In this document: piece after piece, positions 20,926 through 33,759 of the stretch | Layout of the letters: each line of letters starts with the position of its first letter | How positions within the stretch are numbered: position 1 is the first letter of the stretch | DNA from: an uncultured Flavobacteriaceae bacterium | Lineage (GTDB): Bacteria; Bacteroidota; Bacteroidia; Flavobacteriales; Flavobacteriaceae | Assembly: GCA_938073895.1 (NCBI GenBank) | Contig: CALJFB010000005.1 | Coordinates: forward strand, 1-64,000 | Direction: 5' to 3' | Length of the DNA: 64,000 bases | Translations under genes and position numbers: made by a program | Notes under the pieces: generated by a model | Database searches by the model: none | Told to the model about the DNA's origin: nothing | The model's input: only the letters and a program-made list of their open reading frames with translations

Positions 20926-22956
20926 ATGATAAAACGAATTTTAATTTTAGTTTGCTTTTTTACTTTAGCATCTTGCATATCTGTTAAAGCACAAAACTTT
21001 ATAACCCATAAAGTAGAAGCCAACGAAACCGTATCATCTATAGCTACTAAATATAAAGTTTCAAAAACTCAGATTTACGATTTAAATCCTGATGCTAAAA
21101 ATGAATTAAAACTTAATGCCGTTTTAATTATCCCAAATAACACTAAACCAGAATCGGATTCAACTCAAGAAAGCAGTAAAGTATCCGATGTGAAAGAAAA
21201 CGCAGTTGCTTCGTCAAAAGACATAGACGATACAAAAAATGCTGACACATTACAAGACTTCAAAACACATAAGGTTAAACGCAAAGAAACCTTATATAGT
21301 TTGTCTAAATTATACAACATAAGTCAAGACAACATTAAAAAGTACAATCCATCGCTATATTCAACTAACTTACGTAAAGGCGATGTTATTAAAATTCCTA
21401 TTTTCAAAAAAGAAAAAGTAATAGTTACAAAAACAACTAAAGCGTTACCTTTAGGAAAACATGTTGTTAAAGTTAAAGAAGGAAAATGGCGAATAGCTTC
21501 TAGTTACGGGATTACTGTTGAAGAATTAGACGCATTAAATCCTCAAGTTACAAATGGTTTAAAAGTTGGAGACACTATAAATATACCTATAAAAGAAGTT
21601 GGAACAATAAATCCAGTAGACGATAAGTATAGCTATTATAAGGTTTTACCTAAAGAAGGATTTTTTAGATTAAAATTAAAATTAGGTCTATCTCAAGAAG
21701 AGTTAGAACTATTAAATCCAGATCTTAAAACCCAAGGATTAAAAGAAGGATTATTATTAAAAATCCCTTACAATAGATCTTATTTAAATACAGAAGTAAC
21801 CTCTAATAATGTGGTAAACGATTCTGTAATAGCTTTAGGCAAGCCAACAAACTTATTAGCTTTAGTAAGAAATAAAGATTTAAAGTCAATAGCATTTATG
21901 TTGCCTTTTAAATTAAATACTATAGAGTTAGATTCTGTAAATGAAACTAATAATAGAATAGAAAATGATAAGCTATTAAACTTATCTCTAGAATTTTATT
22001 CCGGAGCAGAAATGGCTTTAGATTCTTTAAAAAATTTAGGCTTTAATTTAAACGTTAAAGTTCTAGATACTCAAAATAAGCAAAGTACATGTTTAGAGTT
22101 TATAGATGGTTTAATTTCTAATAAAACAGATGTGGTAATTGGGCCATTTATGCCTTCAAATTTTAATTTGGTAGCTAAAAAACTACTAGTTAGTAATATT
22201 CCAGTAGTTAATCCATTAACTAAAAAGGTAGATTTAGGACACAATGTGTTTCAATCCAGACCAAGCGAAATGTTATTGCATCAAAAAATAATTAATTATG
22301 TTAAACAAGATTCTACGTCTCATATTGTAATTATTCACGATTCTAAAAATATAGCATCAAAAAACTCATTAAAGTTAGCATTTCCTAATGCAACTGTTGT
22401 AGCTTCAAGATTAAATAAAAAAACAAAAGAAGATGATTTTTTTGTTTACGATTTAGATATAACTAAAGCTTTAAAACCAGGCAAAAACATAGTTTTTTTA
22501 GAAACTCAAAAAGAAGGATTTGTGTCTAACGTTTCAAGTATTTTGAATTCTAAAAATAATTTAAAACATTTATCTGTTGTTTTAACAACCACAGATTACA
22601 ATAATGCATTTCAAGGCGATGAGGTTTCTAATAAGCATTTATCTCAATTAAATTTTACGTTTCCTACCATTGCTAAAATAAATAACGACAACGATAACAG
22701 TAACTTTATAGAAGCTTACAAAGCTAAATATAACGAAACACCAAGTAGTTTTGCTACAAGAGGATTTGATTTAACTATGGATATAGTTTTGCGTATTTCT
22801 TCATCGGAAACTTTATATCATTCTGTTAAAGAAGTATCATTAACTCAATATGTAGAAAATAAATTTAGTTATACAAAATCCGTTTTAGGTGGTTTTCAAA
22901 ATAATGGCGTATTTTTAGAAAAGTACGATGGATTAAATCTTGTTGAGGTAGAGTAA
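20926..22956 (+). CDS. LysM-repeat protein with a C-terminal periplasmic-binding-protein-like domain
   Basis: 676 aa; signal peptide; several LysM units (HKVEANETVSSIATKYKVSKTQIYDLNP); PBP1-like fold region. Confidence 0.8.
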   Translation: MIKRILILVCFFTLASCISVKAQNFITHKVEANETVSSIATKYKVSKTQIYDLNPDAKNELKLNAVLIIPNNTKPESDSTQESSKVSDVKENAVASSKDIDDTKNADTLQDFKTHKVKRKETLYSLSKLYNISQDNIKKYNPSLYSTNLRKGDVIKIPIFKKEKVIVTKTTKALPLGKHVVKVKEGKWRIASSYGITVEELDALNPQVTNGLKVGDTINIPIKEVGTINPVDDKYSYYKVLPKEGFFRLKLKLGLSQEELELLNPDLKTQGLKEGLLLKIPYNRSYLNTEVTSNNVVNDSVIALGKPTNLLALVRNKDLKSIAFMLPFKLNTIELDSVNETNNRIENDKLLNLSLEFYSGAEMALDSLKNLGFNLNVKVLDTQNKQSTCLEFIDGLISNKTDVVIGPFMPSNFNLVAKKLLVSNIPVVNPLTKKVDLGHNVFQSRPSEMLLHQKIINYVKQDSTSHIVIIHDSKNIASKNSLKLAFPNATVVASRLNKKTKEDDFFVYDLDITKALKPGKNIVFLETQKEGFVSNVSSILNSKNNLKHLSVVLTTTDYNNAFQGDEVSNKHLSQLNFTFPTIAKINNDNDNSNFIEAYKAKYNETPSSFATRGFDLTMDIVLRISSSETLYHSVKEVSLTQYVENKFSYTKSVLGGFQNNGVFLEKYDGLNLVEVE

Positions 22957-23116
22957 TGCTAATGTTTTAATGATGTATTTTGTATAAAATATTAGTTAAC
23001 GTTAGTAGCTTATATAATTTTTGAAATAGATTTTTCTAGAGATTACCAACAGCAATTAAAATAGAAAAAAAGTAGCTATGCATATTAATTTATTAAAAAG
23101 CTACAAGCTATAGGTT

Positions 23117-23353
23117 ATGGAATTACAGCAACCAGACAAGACGTTTTTAATCCAATTGGCGCACACTAAAATGCCATTTGGAAAGTATAAAGATCGTTAT
23201 TTAATAGATCTTCCAGAATATTATATTGTTTGGTTTCATGGTCAAGGCTTTCCAAAAAACAAGTTAGGAACTATGCTAGAAACCGTATATACTTTAAAAT
23301 TAAATGGCTTAGAAGATTTGGTTAGAACGATTCATAAAAATTTTAAACCATAA
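23117..23353 (+). CDS. DUF3820 family protein
   Basis: 78 aa; MPFGKYKDRYLIDLPEYYIVWF. Confidence 0.8.
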   Translation: MELQQPDKTFLIQLAHTKMPFGKYKDRYLIDLPEYYIVWFHGQGFPKNKLGTMLETVYTLKLNGLEDLVRTIHKNFKP

Positions 23354-23391
23354 TTAATTAGTTTAAGGCTTTAAAATATTAATACTTTTCG

Positions 23392-25055
<1,664 letters not shown>

Positions 25056-25115
25056 TGTTTTGGATAAATTATTGACTAAATAACTATAACGCCTATAAAT
25101 GCGTTTACAATTAAC

Positions 25116-26999
25116 ATGGAAGAAAAAAAACTTGACACAAAATCGATTATAGGTTTTGTACTAATTTTCGGAATTTTATTATTCATGATGTGGCAAAATC
25201 AGCCTACAGAAGCAGAATTAGCCGATAAAGCAAAACAAGAACAACTAGAAAATGATAAACAAGATGCTAAACAGAACGTCAGTTCTACAGCAACTTTATC
25301 AACAACTTCAGAAATTAATGCAGCACCAGTTTCCGATTCTTTACAGCAAATTGCTAGAAAAAACAAGCTTGGTGTTTTTATAGATAATGGAACCTCAAAA
25401 TTTATTACTGTAGAAAACACGGTTTTAAAATTAAAGTTTAATACAAAAGGCGCTTATTTAGCCGAGGTTGAATTAAAAGAACACTTAGACTCCAAAGGCG
25501 AACCAATTTATTTAATAAAAGAAAATAATTCTTCTTTTAATTTAAATTTTGGAACAACAGATAATAGAATTCATAACACAAGAGATTTAGTTTTTGATTC
25601 TAATATTATTGAAAATGGAGAAAACACCATTGTATCTTTTAAATTAAATGTTGGGCCAAGTCAATTCTTAGAGTATAAATATGTAATAAAACCATCAGAA
25701 TATATGATAGATTTTATTATTAATTCTCAAGGCTTAGATCAAGTTTTAAACAGTTCTAAAACAGTTGACTTAGATTGGAATTTAAAAGCTTATAGTTACG
25801 ATCAAAGTATTTCTTACGAGAATCGCTACACAGAGTTAGTATATAATTACGAAGGTGGAGAAATTAACGAATTATCCATTTCTAGCGATGATGAAGAGGA
25901 AGAGCAAGATGTTAAATGGTTATCTTTTAAGCAACACTTTTTTAGTTCGATTTTAGTATCAGAAAAGGCGTTTGACAAAGTAAAATTAGCCTCAAAAAAT
26001 TTAGTAGAAGACGAAAAAGTCGATACTGTATTTACAAAACATTTTAATGCTAAAACAACATTAGCATTAACAGGAAATAATATAAACCAGAATTTTAAAT
26101 TCTATTTTGGACCATCGGAGCGTAAAACTTTACAAGAATATGGCGATAATTTAGAAGAAAGTATCTATTACGGTTGGGGAATTTTTGGATGGATTAACAA
26201 ATTTTTATTCATTCCATTATTTGCGTTTTTAAGTCAGTATTTACCTTACGGTATTGCAATTATTGTAATGACAGTGTTAATTAAATTAGCCATGTCTTTT
26301 GTACAATATAAGCAGTATTTATCTCAAATGAAGTTAAAAATTCTGAAACCAGAATTAGATGCAATTCGTGAGAAGCATAAAAATAATAAAATGAAGGCGC
26401 AACAGGAAACTATGGCGTTACAAAGTAAAGCAGGCGCAAGTCCATTAAGCGGTTGTTTACCAGCATTAATACAAATGCCAGTTTTCTATGCATTATTCTC
26501 GTTTTTTCCAGTAGCATTTGCATTAAGACAGCAAAAATTTCTATGGGCAGAAGATTTATCATCTTATGACGAAATTGCCCAATTGCCAATACATGTTCCA
26601 CTTTATGGAGATCACATAAGTTTATTTCCAATATTAGCAGCAGTAGCCATTTTCTTTTATATGAAATTGACTACAGGACAACAACAAATGTCTGCTCCAC
26701 AGCAAGAAGGTATGCCAGATATGGCAAAGATGATGAAGTATATGATTTACTTTGCACCAATAATGATGTTAGTGTTTTTTAATAATTACGCATCTGGATT
26801 AAGTTTATATTACTTTATTTCTAACCTAATTAGTATTGGTATATTATTAGTAATTAAAAACTTTATTTTAGACGAAGACAAGATTTTATCTAAAATTGAA
26901 GTTAATAAGACTAAACCTAAAAAGGAGAACCGTTTTCAGAAGAAAATGAAAGAGATTATGGAAGAAGCCGAAAAGCAAAAGCAGCAAGGTAAAAAGTAA
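25116..26999 (+). CDS. yidC: Membrane protein insertase YidC
   Basis: 627 aa; periplasmic domain plus GWGIFGWINKFLFIPLF, GCLPALIQMPVFYALFSFF. Confidence 0.96.
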   Translation: MEEKKLDTKSIIGFVLIFGILLFMMWQNQPTEAELADKAKQEQLENDKQDAKQNVSSTATLSTTSEINAAPVSDSLQQIARKNKLGVFIDNGTSKFITVENTVLKLKFNTKGAYLAEVELKEHLDSKGEPIYLIKENNSSFNLNFGTTDNRIHNTRDLVFDSNIIENGENTIVSFKLNVGPSQFLEYKYVIKPSEYMIDFIINSQGLDQVLNSSKTVDLDWNLKAYSYDQSISYENRYTELVYNYEGGEINELSISSDDEEEEQDVKWLSFKQHFFSSILVSEKAFDKVKLASKNLVEDEKVDTVFTKHFNAKTTLALTGNNINQNFKFYFGPSERKTLQEYGDNLEESIYYGWGIFGWINKFLFIPLFAFLSQYLPYGIAIIVMTVLIKLAMSFVQYKQYLSQMKLKILKPELDAIREKHKNNKMKAQQETMALQSKAGASPLSGCLPALIQMPVFYALFSFFPVAFALRQQKFLWAEDLSSYDEIAQLPIHVPLYGDHISLFPILAAVAIFFYMKLTTGQQQMSAPQQEGMPDMAKMMKYMIYFAPIMMLVFFNNYASGLSLYYFISNLISIGILLVIKNFILDEDKILSKIEVNKTKPKKENRFQKKMKEIMEEAEKQKQQGKK

Positions 27000-27020
27000 T
27001 CTTTCTTACAATAATGATAC

Positions 27021-27058
27021 AAAAACTGTCAAAAATTAAACTTTGGCAGTTTTTTTGT
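27021..27058 (+). terminator. Terminator after yidC
   Basis: AAAACTGTCAAA-AATTAAAC-TTTGGCAGTTTTTTT. Confidence 0.7.
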
Positions 27059-27091
27059 AAAATAGAATTAAATAAATAACGTTATACCATT

Positions 27092-27802
27092 ATGAAATAC
27101 TTTTTAATACTAATAAGCTTTATTGTTTTTAAAGTGTCTACTGCGCAAGAAATTAATCAATTAGATAACAAAGGTGAACGTCATGGTAAATGGCAAAAAA
27201 CATTTCCTAAAACAAATATTTTAAGATATCAAGGTCAGTTTAATCATGGAAAACCTTTTGGAACATTCAAATTTTATGAAGCCATTAAAAATAAATCGGT
27301 TTTAATTGCAAAGCGAGTTTTTAACTCAGAAAACAATCTTGCAGAGGTTACATTTTACTCTTCTAAAGGAAATGTAGTAAGTAAAGGTAAAATGCGCAAT
27401 AAAATTTATGTTGGAGAATGGTTGTATTATCATAAAGACTCCAAGCAATTAATGACACAAGAATTCTATAACGATAATGGATCTTTAAATGGAACTAAAA
27501 GTGTGTATTACGCATCAGGTCAATTAGCAGAAACAATGCAATATAAAAAAGGCTTTTTAGATGGCGAAAGTCTATCGTATTCAGAAAGTGGAAAGCTTTT
27601 AAGGATAGAAAATTATAAAAATGATTTGTTTCATGGCGTATATAAAACTTTTGATACTAAAGGAAATCCAGTTGAAGATGGCCAATATTTTAATGATCAA
27701 CGTAAAGGTATATGGAAATTTTACAAGAACGGTAAGTTAATTGAAGAGCGCGATTTAACACAAAAAAGCAATAATCCTTATAAAAATGGCACTAAAAAAT
27801 AG
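27092..27802 (+). CDS. YwqK/MORN-like repeat protein
   Basis: 236 aa; repeats such as GSLNGTKSVYYASGQLAETMQYKKGFLDGESLSYSESGKLLRIENYKN. Confidence 0.8.
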   Translation: MKYFLILISFIVFKVSTAQEINQLDNKGERHGKWQKTFPKTNILRYQGQFNHGKPFGTFKFYEAIKNKSVLIAKRVFNSENNLAEVTFYSSKGNVVSKGKMRNKIYVGEWLYYHKDSKQLMTQEFYNDNGSLNGTKSVYYASGQLAETMQYKKGFLDGESLSYSESGKLLRIENYKNDLFHGVYKTFDTKGNPVEDGQYFNDQRKGIWKFYKNGKLIEERDLTQKSNNPYKNGTKK

Positions 27803-27825
27803 ATTTACTAATTAAATGTTATTTC

Positions 27826-27866
27826 AAAAAAAAAAGAGCTCCAATACTGAAGCTCTTTTTTTTTAA
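27826..27866. terminator. Bidirectional terminator between convergent genes
   Basis: AAAAAAGAGCT-CCAATACTGA-AGCTCTTTTTTTT. Confidence 0.75.
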
Positions 27867-27878
27867 TAATGTTTGAAT

Positions 27879-28871
27879 TTAGTTTAGGTTTGGAAGCACA
27901 ACTTTATCAATAGCGTGTATTACACCATTTGTAGCTTGTACATTTGTAGCAATAATACTACTAATTCTTCCGTTTTCGTCTGTTAATTTTGGTCCTCCAC
28001 CAGTAGAGTTAAATATTAAATCGTCTCCTAAAGTTGTATAAGTTGTACCACTAACAAAGTCTGTATCTTGCGCATTTGTACCAGCAATAACATGTGTATT
28101 TAATGTTGCTTCTAATGTAGCAGTAGGTATGGCAGCTAGGTTAGCATAATTTAATTCTGTTAAGACTTCAGCAAAAGCTAAATTTGTTGGTGCAAATACT
28201 GTAAAAGGCGCAGGACTAGTTCCATTAGCTGTTTGTAATGTACTAACATAAGTAAAAGTAGTTTCTCTAGTTAAAGCATCTACTAATATACTAAAGTTTG
28301 GATCTGCAGTAGCAAAAGTAACTACATCTGGTAAACCAATTACTGCATCTACAATATGAACTAAACCGTTGTTTGTAGTAACATCTGGAGTTGTTACAGT
28401 AGAAACACCATTTAATTTAACACCAGCGTTTCCGTTGTAAAAAATACTTAATTTAGTATTTCCTACGCCATCGGCTAGAGTGTTTTCATAACCTGTAGCT
28501 CCACTTAAGTCTGAGGCAGCGTAGTTAGTTCCAGCAATAACGTGATTAAGTAATACTTGTTTTAAAGCTGCTACTGGTACTGCATTTAAATCTGCATCTC
28601 CAAGAACGTCAACAAACCCATTATCAATTAAAAAGTTGTTAAATGCTGTATTTGTAGGTGCAAAAACCGTTTTGTTTCCAGATGCTGTTAATGCATCTAC
28701 TAAATCAGCTTTAATTACAGCTTCTACCAGCATACTTAACTCTGGAGTAGCTTGTGCAGTTTCTACAATATTTTTAGTTGTTGCAGTTGTTGTAGCATCA
28801 TCGTCGCTACTGCAAGAATTAAATGCAACTAGTGCAATTAAGGCTAATGTAATTGTTTTAATTGTTTTCAT
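27879..28871 (-). CDS. Fasciclin (FAS1) domain lipoprotein, two domains
   Basis: 330 aa; lipobox FNSCSSDDD; two copies of TVFAPTNxAF...HVIAGT. Confidence 0.92.
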   Translation of the reverse strand: MKTIKTITLALIALVAFNSCSSDDDATTTATTKNIVETAQATPELSMLVEAVIKADLVDALTASGNKTVFAPTNTAFNNFLIDNGFVDVLGDADLNAVPVAALKQVLLNHVIAGTNYAASDLSGATGYENTLADGVGNTKLSIFYNGNAGVKLNGVSTVTTPDVTTNNGLVHIVDAVIGLPDVVTFATADPNFSILVDALTRETTFTYVSTLQTANGTSPAPFTVFAPTNLAFAEVLTELNYANLAAIPTATLEATLNTHVIAGTNAQDTDFVSGTTYTTLGDDLIFNSTGGGPKLTDENGRISSIIATNVQATNGVIHAIDKVVLPNLN

Positions 28872-29034
28872 AGTTTTCTTTTTTTTGTTTTCTCAAATCT
28901 ATAAAATTCGTAAGTGTTTCAATCTTAAGTTTTTGTTAAACTTTTAAGTCTATTTATTAAACAATAAAACGAATTGCTCTAAAATATAATAAAAGCGATA
29001 TAAAACTTATCTTTGCAATTCATTAAATTATAAG

Positions 29035-30225
29035 ATGAAAAAAAGAGTTATAGTTGGTTTGTCTGGTGGCGTAGATTCTAGCGCTGCAGCACACTTGTTA
29101 ATAGAGCAAGGTTATGAAGTTATAGGCTTGTTTATGAAGAATTGGCATGATGATACTGTTACAATTTCTGATGAATGTCCATGGTTAGACGATAGTAATG
29201 ATGCTATGCTTGTAGCACAAAAATTAGATATTCCTTTTCAAACTGTAGATTTAAGCGAGCAATACAAAGATCGTATTGTAGATTATATGTTTAATGAATA
29301 CGAAAAAGGAAGAACGCCAAATCCAGATGTACTTTGTAACAGAGAAATTAAGTTCGATGTTTTTATGAAAATTGCCTTAGAGCTTGGAGCAGATTATGTT
29401 GCAACGGGTCACTATTGCCAAAAAACTGAAACAGAAGTTAATGGAGAAATTGTTTACCAGTTAAAAGCTGGAGCAGATAGTAATAAAGATCAATCGTATT
29501 TCTTGTGTCAATTATCGCAACAACAACTCGCTAAAGCGTTGTTTCCTTTAGGAGAATTACAAAAACCTCAAGTTAGAGAAATTGCAGCAAAAGCAGATTT
29601 AATTACAGCCGATAAAAAAGATTCTCAAGGCTTGTGTTTTATTGGAAAAGTAAGATTACCAGAGTTTCTTCAACAAAAATTAAAACCTAAAAATGGAGAG
29701 ATTATAGAAATAGCAGCTGGTTTTTCAGCATATAATAAGTCATTACCAAGATTTAGTTCTAAAGAAAACGAATTAGCTTATAAGGCTAAACGAATAGATT
29801 ATAAAAAAGAAGATGGAAAAGTTGTTGGAACTCATAATGGTGCACATTATTTTACCAAAGGTCAGCGTAAAGGACTTGGCGTTGGTGGCACTGTAGAACC
29901 ATTATTTGTTATAGAAACAGACGTAGAAGAAAATATTATTTATACAGGTCAAGGAAAAACACATCCTGGATTATATAATAATGTAGTATTTGTATTAAAC
30001 GATGAAATCCATTGGATTCGAGAAGATTTAGAGCTTAAAAACGGAGAAAAATTAGACGTTTTAGGCCGAATTAGATATAGGCAAACATTAGAAAAAGCAA
30101 CTCTTTATAAAACTGAAGCAGGTTTATATGTGGAGTTTGAGAAAAAACAATCTGCCATTACCGAAGGACAATTTGTGGCTTGGTATCAAGACAACGAGTT
30201 GTTAGGTTCTGGAGTTATGAGTTAA
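29035..30225 (+). CDS. mnmA: tRNA-specific 2-thiouridylase
   Basis: 396 aa; [62 protein letters not shown] -7 box upstream. Confidence 0.97.
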   Translation: MKKRVIVGLSGGVDSSAAAHLLIEQGYEVIGLFMKNWHDDTVTISDECPWLDDSNDAMLVAQKLDIPFQTVDLSEQYKDRIVDYMFNEYEKGRTPNPDVLCNREIKFDVFMKIALELGADYVATGHYCQKTETEVNGEIVYQLKAGADSNKDQSYFLCQLSQQQLAKALFPLGELQKPQVREIAAKADLITADKKDSQGLCFIGKVRLPEFLQQKLKPKNGEIIEIAAGFSAYNKSLPRFSSKENELAYKAKRIDYKKEDGKVVGTHNGAHYFTKGQRKGLGVGGTVEPLFVIETDVEENIIYTGQGKTHPGLYNNVVFVLNDEIHWIREDLELKNGEKLDVLGRIRYRQTLEKATLYKTEAGLYVEFEKKQSAITEGQFVAWYQDNELLGSGVMS

Positions 30226-30310
30226 ATAGTTATAAATGTCTAGTGCATTATCGATATTTTAAAAAAAAAGTAAAGTTAAGCCATAAGTAGACAATATAAA
30301 ATCAGATTAA

Positions 30311-31252
30311 ATGCAAAATAGTATTACAAAATTATTCAATATCCAGTATCCAATAATTCAAGCAGGAATGATTTGGAATTCGGGATGGCGTTTAGCATCT
30401 GCCGCAAGTAATTCAGGTATTCTAGGATTAATTGGTGCAGGAAGTATGTATCCAGATGTTTTACGTGAACATATTCAGAAATGTAAAAAAGCAACCAGTA
30501 AACCTTTCGGAATTAATGTTCCTATGTTATATCCTAACGTAGAAGAAATTATGAACATTATTGTAGAAGAAGACGTTAAGATTGTTTTTACTTCTGCTGG
30601 AAATCCCAAAACTTGGACCAAATGGTTGCAAGATAAAGGTATAACAGTTGTTCATGTTGTTAGTAGTTTGAAATTTGCATTAAAAGCCCAAGAAGCTGGT
30701 GTAAATGCAATTGTTGCCGAAGGTTTTGAAGCTGGAGGACATAATGGTAGAGACGAAACAACTACGTTAACTTTAATACCAATGGTTGCCCAAAAATTAA
30801 CTATTCCATTAATTGCTGCAGGAGGAATTGCAACAGGTAAAGCCATGTTAGCTTGTATGGTTTTAGGAGCAAATGGCGTTCAAGTTGGAAGCCGTTTTGT
30901 AGCAAGTACAGAAAGTTCTGCTCATAGCGCTTTTAAACAAGTTGTGGTAGATGCTAAAGAAGGCGATACACAATTAACCTTAAAAGAGTTAGCACCTGTA
31001 AGATTAATTAAAAACAAGTTCTTTAACGATGTTGCTAGTTTATACCAAAAAGGAACAACGCCAGAAGAATTAAAAAAATTACTAGGTCGTGCAAGAGCAA
31101 AACGAGGCATGTTTGAAGGCGATTTAGTTGAAGGCGAATTAGAAATCGGGCAAATAGCAGGCTTAATTCACGATATTAAATCGGTTCAAGATATTGTAAC
31201 AGAAATTATTACGGAGTTTGATGAAGCTAAAGTAAAAATTTCAGCGCTATAA
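30311..31252 (+). CDS. Nitronate monooxygenase / 2-nitropropane dioxygenase-like (FabK-like) flavoprotein
   Basis: 313 aa; YPIIQAGMIW, VAEGFEAGGHNGRDETTTLTLIP, IAAGGIATGKAMLACMVLGANGVQVGSRF. Confidence 0.9.
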   Translation: MQNSITKLFNIQYPIIQAGMIWNSGWRLASAASNSGILGLIGAGSMYPDVLREHIQKCKKATSKPFGINVPMLYPNVEEIMNIIVEEDVKIVFTSAGNPKTWTKWLQDKGITVVHVVSSLKFALKAQEAGVNAIVAEGFEAGGHNGRDETTTLTLIPMVAQKLTIPLIAAGGIATGKAMLACMVLGANGVQVGSRFVASTESSAHSAFKQVVVDAKEGDTQLTLKELAPVRLIKNKFFNDVASLYQKGTTPEELKKLLGRARAKRGMFEGDLVEGELEIGQIAGLIHDIKSVQDIVTEIITEFDEAKVKISAL

Positions 31253-31409
31253 CTACGTTTGTTTTACAATATAATTTAACCAATAACACTTATTTAGCTT
31301 GCTGTTTTTAGTGTGTAAAACTTTAGATTATTGCTTCAAAATTTAGATATTTTTACTTCTTGAAGTTGTAAATTGCGCCCGCATACAAATTAAATATTAC
31401 CTTTTTAAA

Positions 31410-32786
31410 ATGAACCTTTCGCAATACACTAAAGAATTTAAAGCAAATTGGTTATTGGCAGCACCAATAATGCTTGGTATGTTAGGTCATACTTTTGTAA
31501 GTTTTGTAGATAATATAATGGTTGGACAACTAGGAACTGCAGAATTAGCAGCAGTGTCTTTAGGGAACAGTTTTATGTTTATTGCAATGTCTATAGGAAT
31601 TGGATTTTCTACAGCAATAACACCTTTAATAGCTGAAGCAGACTCTGCTAAAAATTTTGCAGAAGGAAAATCAGCATTTAAGCACGGTTTATTTTTATGT
31701 TCTGTTTTAGGACTAACATTATTTCTAACGTTATATTTTGCTAAGCCTTTAATGTATATAATGGAACAACCTCTAGAAGTTGTAGAATTAGCTTTGCCTT
31801 ATTTAGATATTGTAGCATTTTCTTTAGTTCCATTAATAATTTTCCAAGCATTTAAGCAGTTTAGCGACGGATTGTCTCTAACTAAATATCCAATGTATGC
31901 CACGCTTTTTGCTAACATAATTAATGTAATACTAAACTATTTATTAATATTTGGAAAATTTGGATGTCCAGAATTAGGTATTGTTGGAGCAGGAATTGGT
32001 ACATTAATATCACGTTTTGTAATGCTCTGGTTTATGTGGTATGTGTTAAAACAGAAAAAGAAATCTACAGCTTATGTTACCAACATTAAGTTTTTTACAC
32101 TATCTAAACAAAAACTTAATAAAATTATAGCTTTAGGCGCGCCAAGTGCTATGCAAATGTTCTTTGAAGTCGGTATTTTTACTTCAGCCGTTTGGTTAAG
32201 CGGATTGTTGGGTAAAAATCATCAAGCAGCAAACCAAATAGCCCTAAATTTAAGTTCTATGACATTTATGGTAGCTATGGGATTAGGCGTTGCAGCTATG
32301 GTTAGAGTTGGAAACCAAAAAGGGTTAAAACAGTATTTTGAATTGCGCCGTATTGCCATTTCAATATTTCTCTTCGGATTTATATTTGCAGTGGTTTTCT
32401 GCCTAATATTTTTAATATTTAATGCAAGTTTACCAAAAATTTATGTCGATTTTAAAGATGCAATTAATGCAGCCGATAATTTAGAAGTTATAACAATAGC
32501 ATCACAATTATTATTTGCAGCAGCCATTTTTCAGATAAGTGATAGCCTACAAGTTATTGTTCTTGGTGCGTTAAGAGGTTTACAAGACGTTAAAATACCA
32601 ACTTTAATTACATTTATAGCTTATTGGTTAATTGGTTTTCCTGTAAGTTGGTTTTTAGGAAAAGAAGATATGTACGGTAGTTTTGGAATTTGGTTAGGTT
32701 TATTAGCTGGATTAACAAGTGCTGCAATTTTATTGTTTATTCGTTTCCACTATCTAACAAAAAGATTAATTTTGTCAAACAACTAA
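31410..32786 (+). CDS. MATE family efflux transporter
   Basis: 458 aa; ~12 TM; SFVDNIMVGQLGTAELAAVSLGNS. Confidence 0.93.
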   Translation: MNLSQYTKEFKANWLLAAPIMLGMLGHTFVSFVDNIMVGQLGTAELAAVSLGNSFMFIAMSIGIGFSTAITPLIAEADSAKNFAEGKSAFKHGLFLCSVLGLTLFLTLYFAKPLMYIMEQPLEVVELALPYLDIVAFSLVPLIIFQAFKQFSDGLSLTKYPMYATLFANIINVILNYLLIFGKFGCPELGIVGAGIGTLISRFVMLWFMWYVLKQKKKSTAYVTNIKFFTLSKQKLNKIIALGAPSAMQMFFEVGIFTSAVWLSGLLGKNHQAANQIALNLSSMTFMVAMGLGVAAMVRVGNQKGLKQYFELRRIAISIFLFGFIFAVVFCLIFLIFNASLPKIYVDFKDAINAADNLEVITIASQLLFAAAIFQISDSLQVIVLGALRGLQDVKIPTLITFIAYWLIGFPVSWFLGKEDMYGSFGIWLGLLAGLTSAAILLFIRFHYLTKRLILSNN

Positions 32787-32798
32787 GAGATTAAAACT

Positions 32799-33026
32799 AT
32801 GGAACTTCCAAAATTTATATTAGGCGATAATACCGATTTACCAAACGCAATTTTTGTGATTCACACAGAATTTCCAAGATTTATAATTAATCTTGAAGAT
32901 GATGATGTAGAATGGTTTGAAGACTTTGATGCACAAGACGAAAAAGAATTAGAATTAGAAATGGAAGGTCTTGTAGAAGAAGCTACTGCTTTTTACGACA
33001 GAGAAGTAGCGCAATACGATAGTTAA
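32799..33026 (+). CDS. Conserved hypothetical acidic protein
   Basis: 75 aa; tightly packed between MATE and PAP2 genes. Confidence 0.65.
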   Translation: MELPKFILGDNTDLPNAIFVIHTEFPRFIINLEDDDVEWFEDFDAQDEKELELEMEGLVEEATAFYDREVAQYDS

Positions 33027-33031
33027 GAGAT

Positions 33032-33610
33032 ATGTTAGAACAGTTATTAGAATTAGATAAGAGTATATTTTTAGCTTTAAATAGTTCGGGTTCTCCTTTT
33101 TGGGATAGTTTCTGGATGATTTATACAACTAAAACATCTTGGATTCCTTTTTATGCTGTTTTGTTATTCTTAATGTTTAAAAAACTTAATACTAAAATGT
33201 TTTTTTTGACTTTAGTAGTAATTGCTTTAATGATAACCTTTACAGATCAAATAACTAATCTATTTAAAAGTGGTGTGCAACGTCCAAGACCTTGTCACGA
33301 CTCAGGTTTAGAGTCTTTAATGGTTTTAGTTAAGCAATCTTGCGGTGGTGCCTACGGTTATTTTTCGGGTCATGCTAGTAACTCTATGGTAATAGCAATT
33401 TTTTCTGGTTTAGTTTTAAGATACAAATATAAGTACGCTATTTATGGACTAATAGTTTGGGCAATTTTTATGGGTTACAGTCGCATTTACATTGGTGTAC
33501 ATTATCCTTTAGATGTGCTTTCTGGGTTTATATTTGGTGGAATTTCTGGATATTTATTTTATAGATTAAATAATTACCTGCAATCTAGATTTACTTTAAT
33601 TGAGAAGTAA
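33032..33610 (+). CDS. PAP2 family phosphatase
   Basis: 192 aa; GVQRPRPCHD, YFSGHASNSM, SRIYIGVHYPLDVLSG. Confidence 0.92.
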   Translation: MLEQLLELDKSIFLALNSSGSPFWDSFWMIYTTKTSWIPFYAVLLFLMFKKLNTKMFFLTLVVIALMITFTDQITNLFKSGVQRPRPCHDSGLESLMVLVKQSCGGAYGYFSGHASNSMVIAIFSGLVLRYKYKYAIYGLIVWAIFMGYSRIYIGVHYPLDVLSGFIFGGISGYLFYRLNNYLQSRFTLIEK

Positions 33611-33759
33611 CAAGCTAGATAATAAGATTTTAAGCGATTCTGATACTTATAAATTAAAGGTATAGTTAAGTTATAAAGTTAGATTAGACTAAGATTACTT
33701 TTTTGAAGACTTTTTTGAAGATTGTTTAAAGCTAAAAATTGATAAAATATAATTGTTAA

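Noticed and set aside
27092-27802. Toxin-antitoxin system suggested by the usual 'YwqK family antitoxin' label
   Set aside because: No toxin gene is adjacent; the MORN-like repeats alone do not support a TA call.
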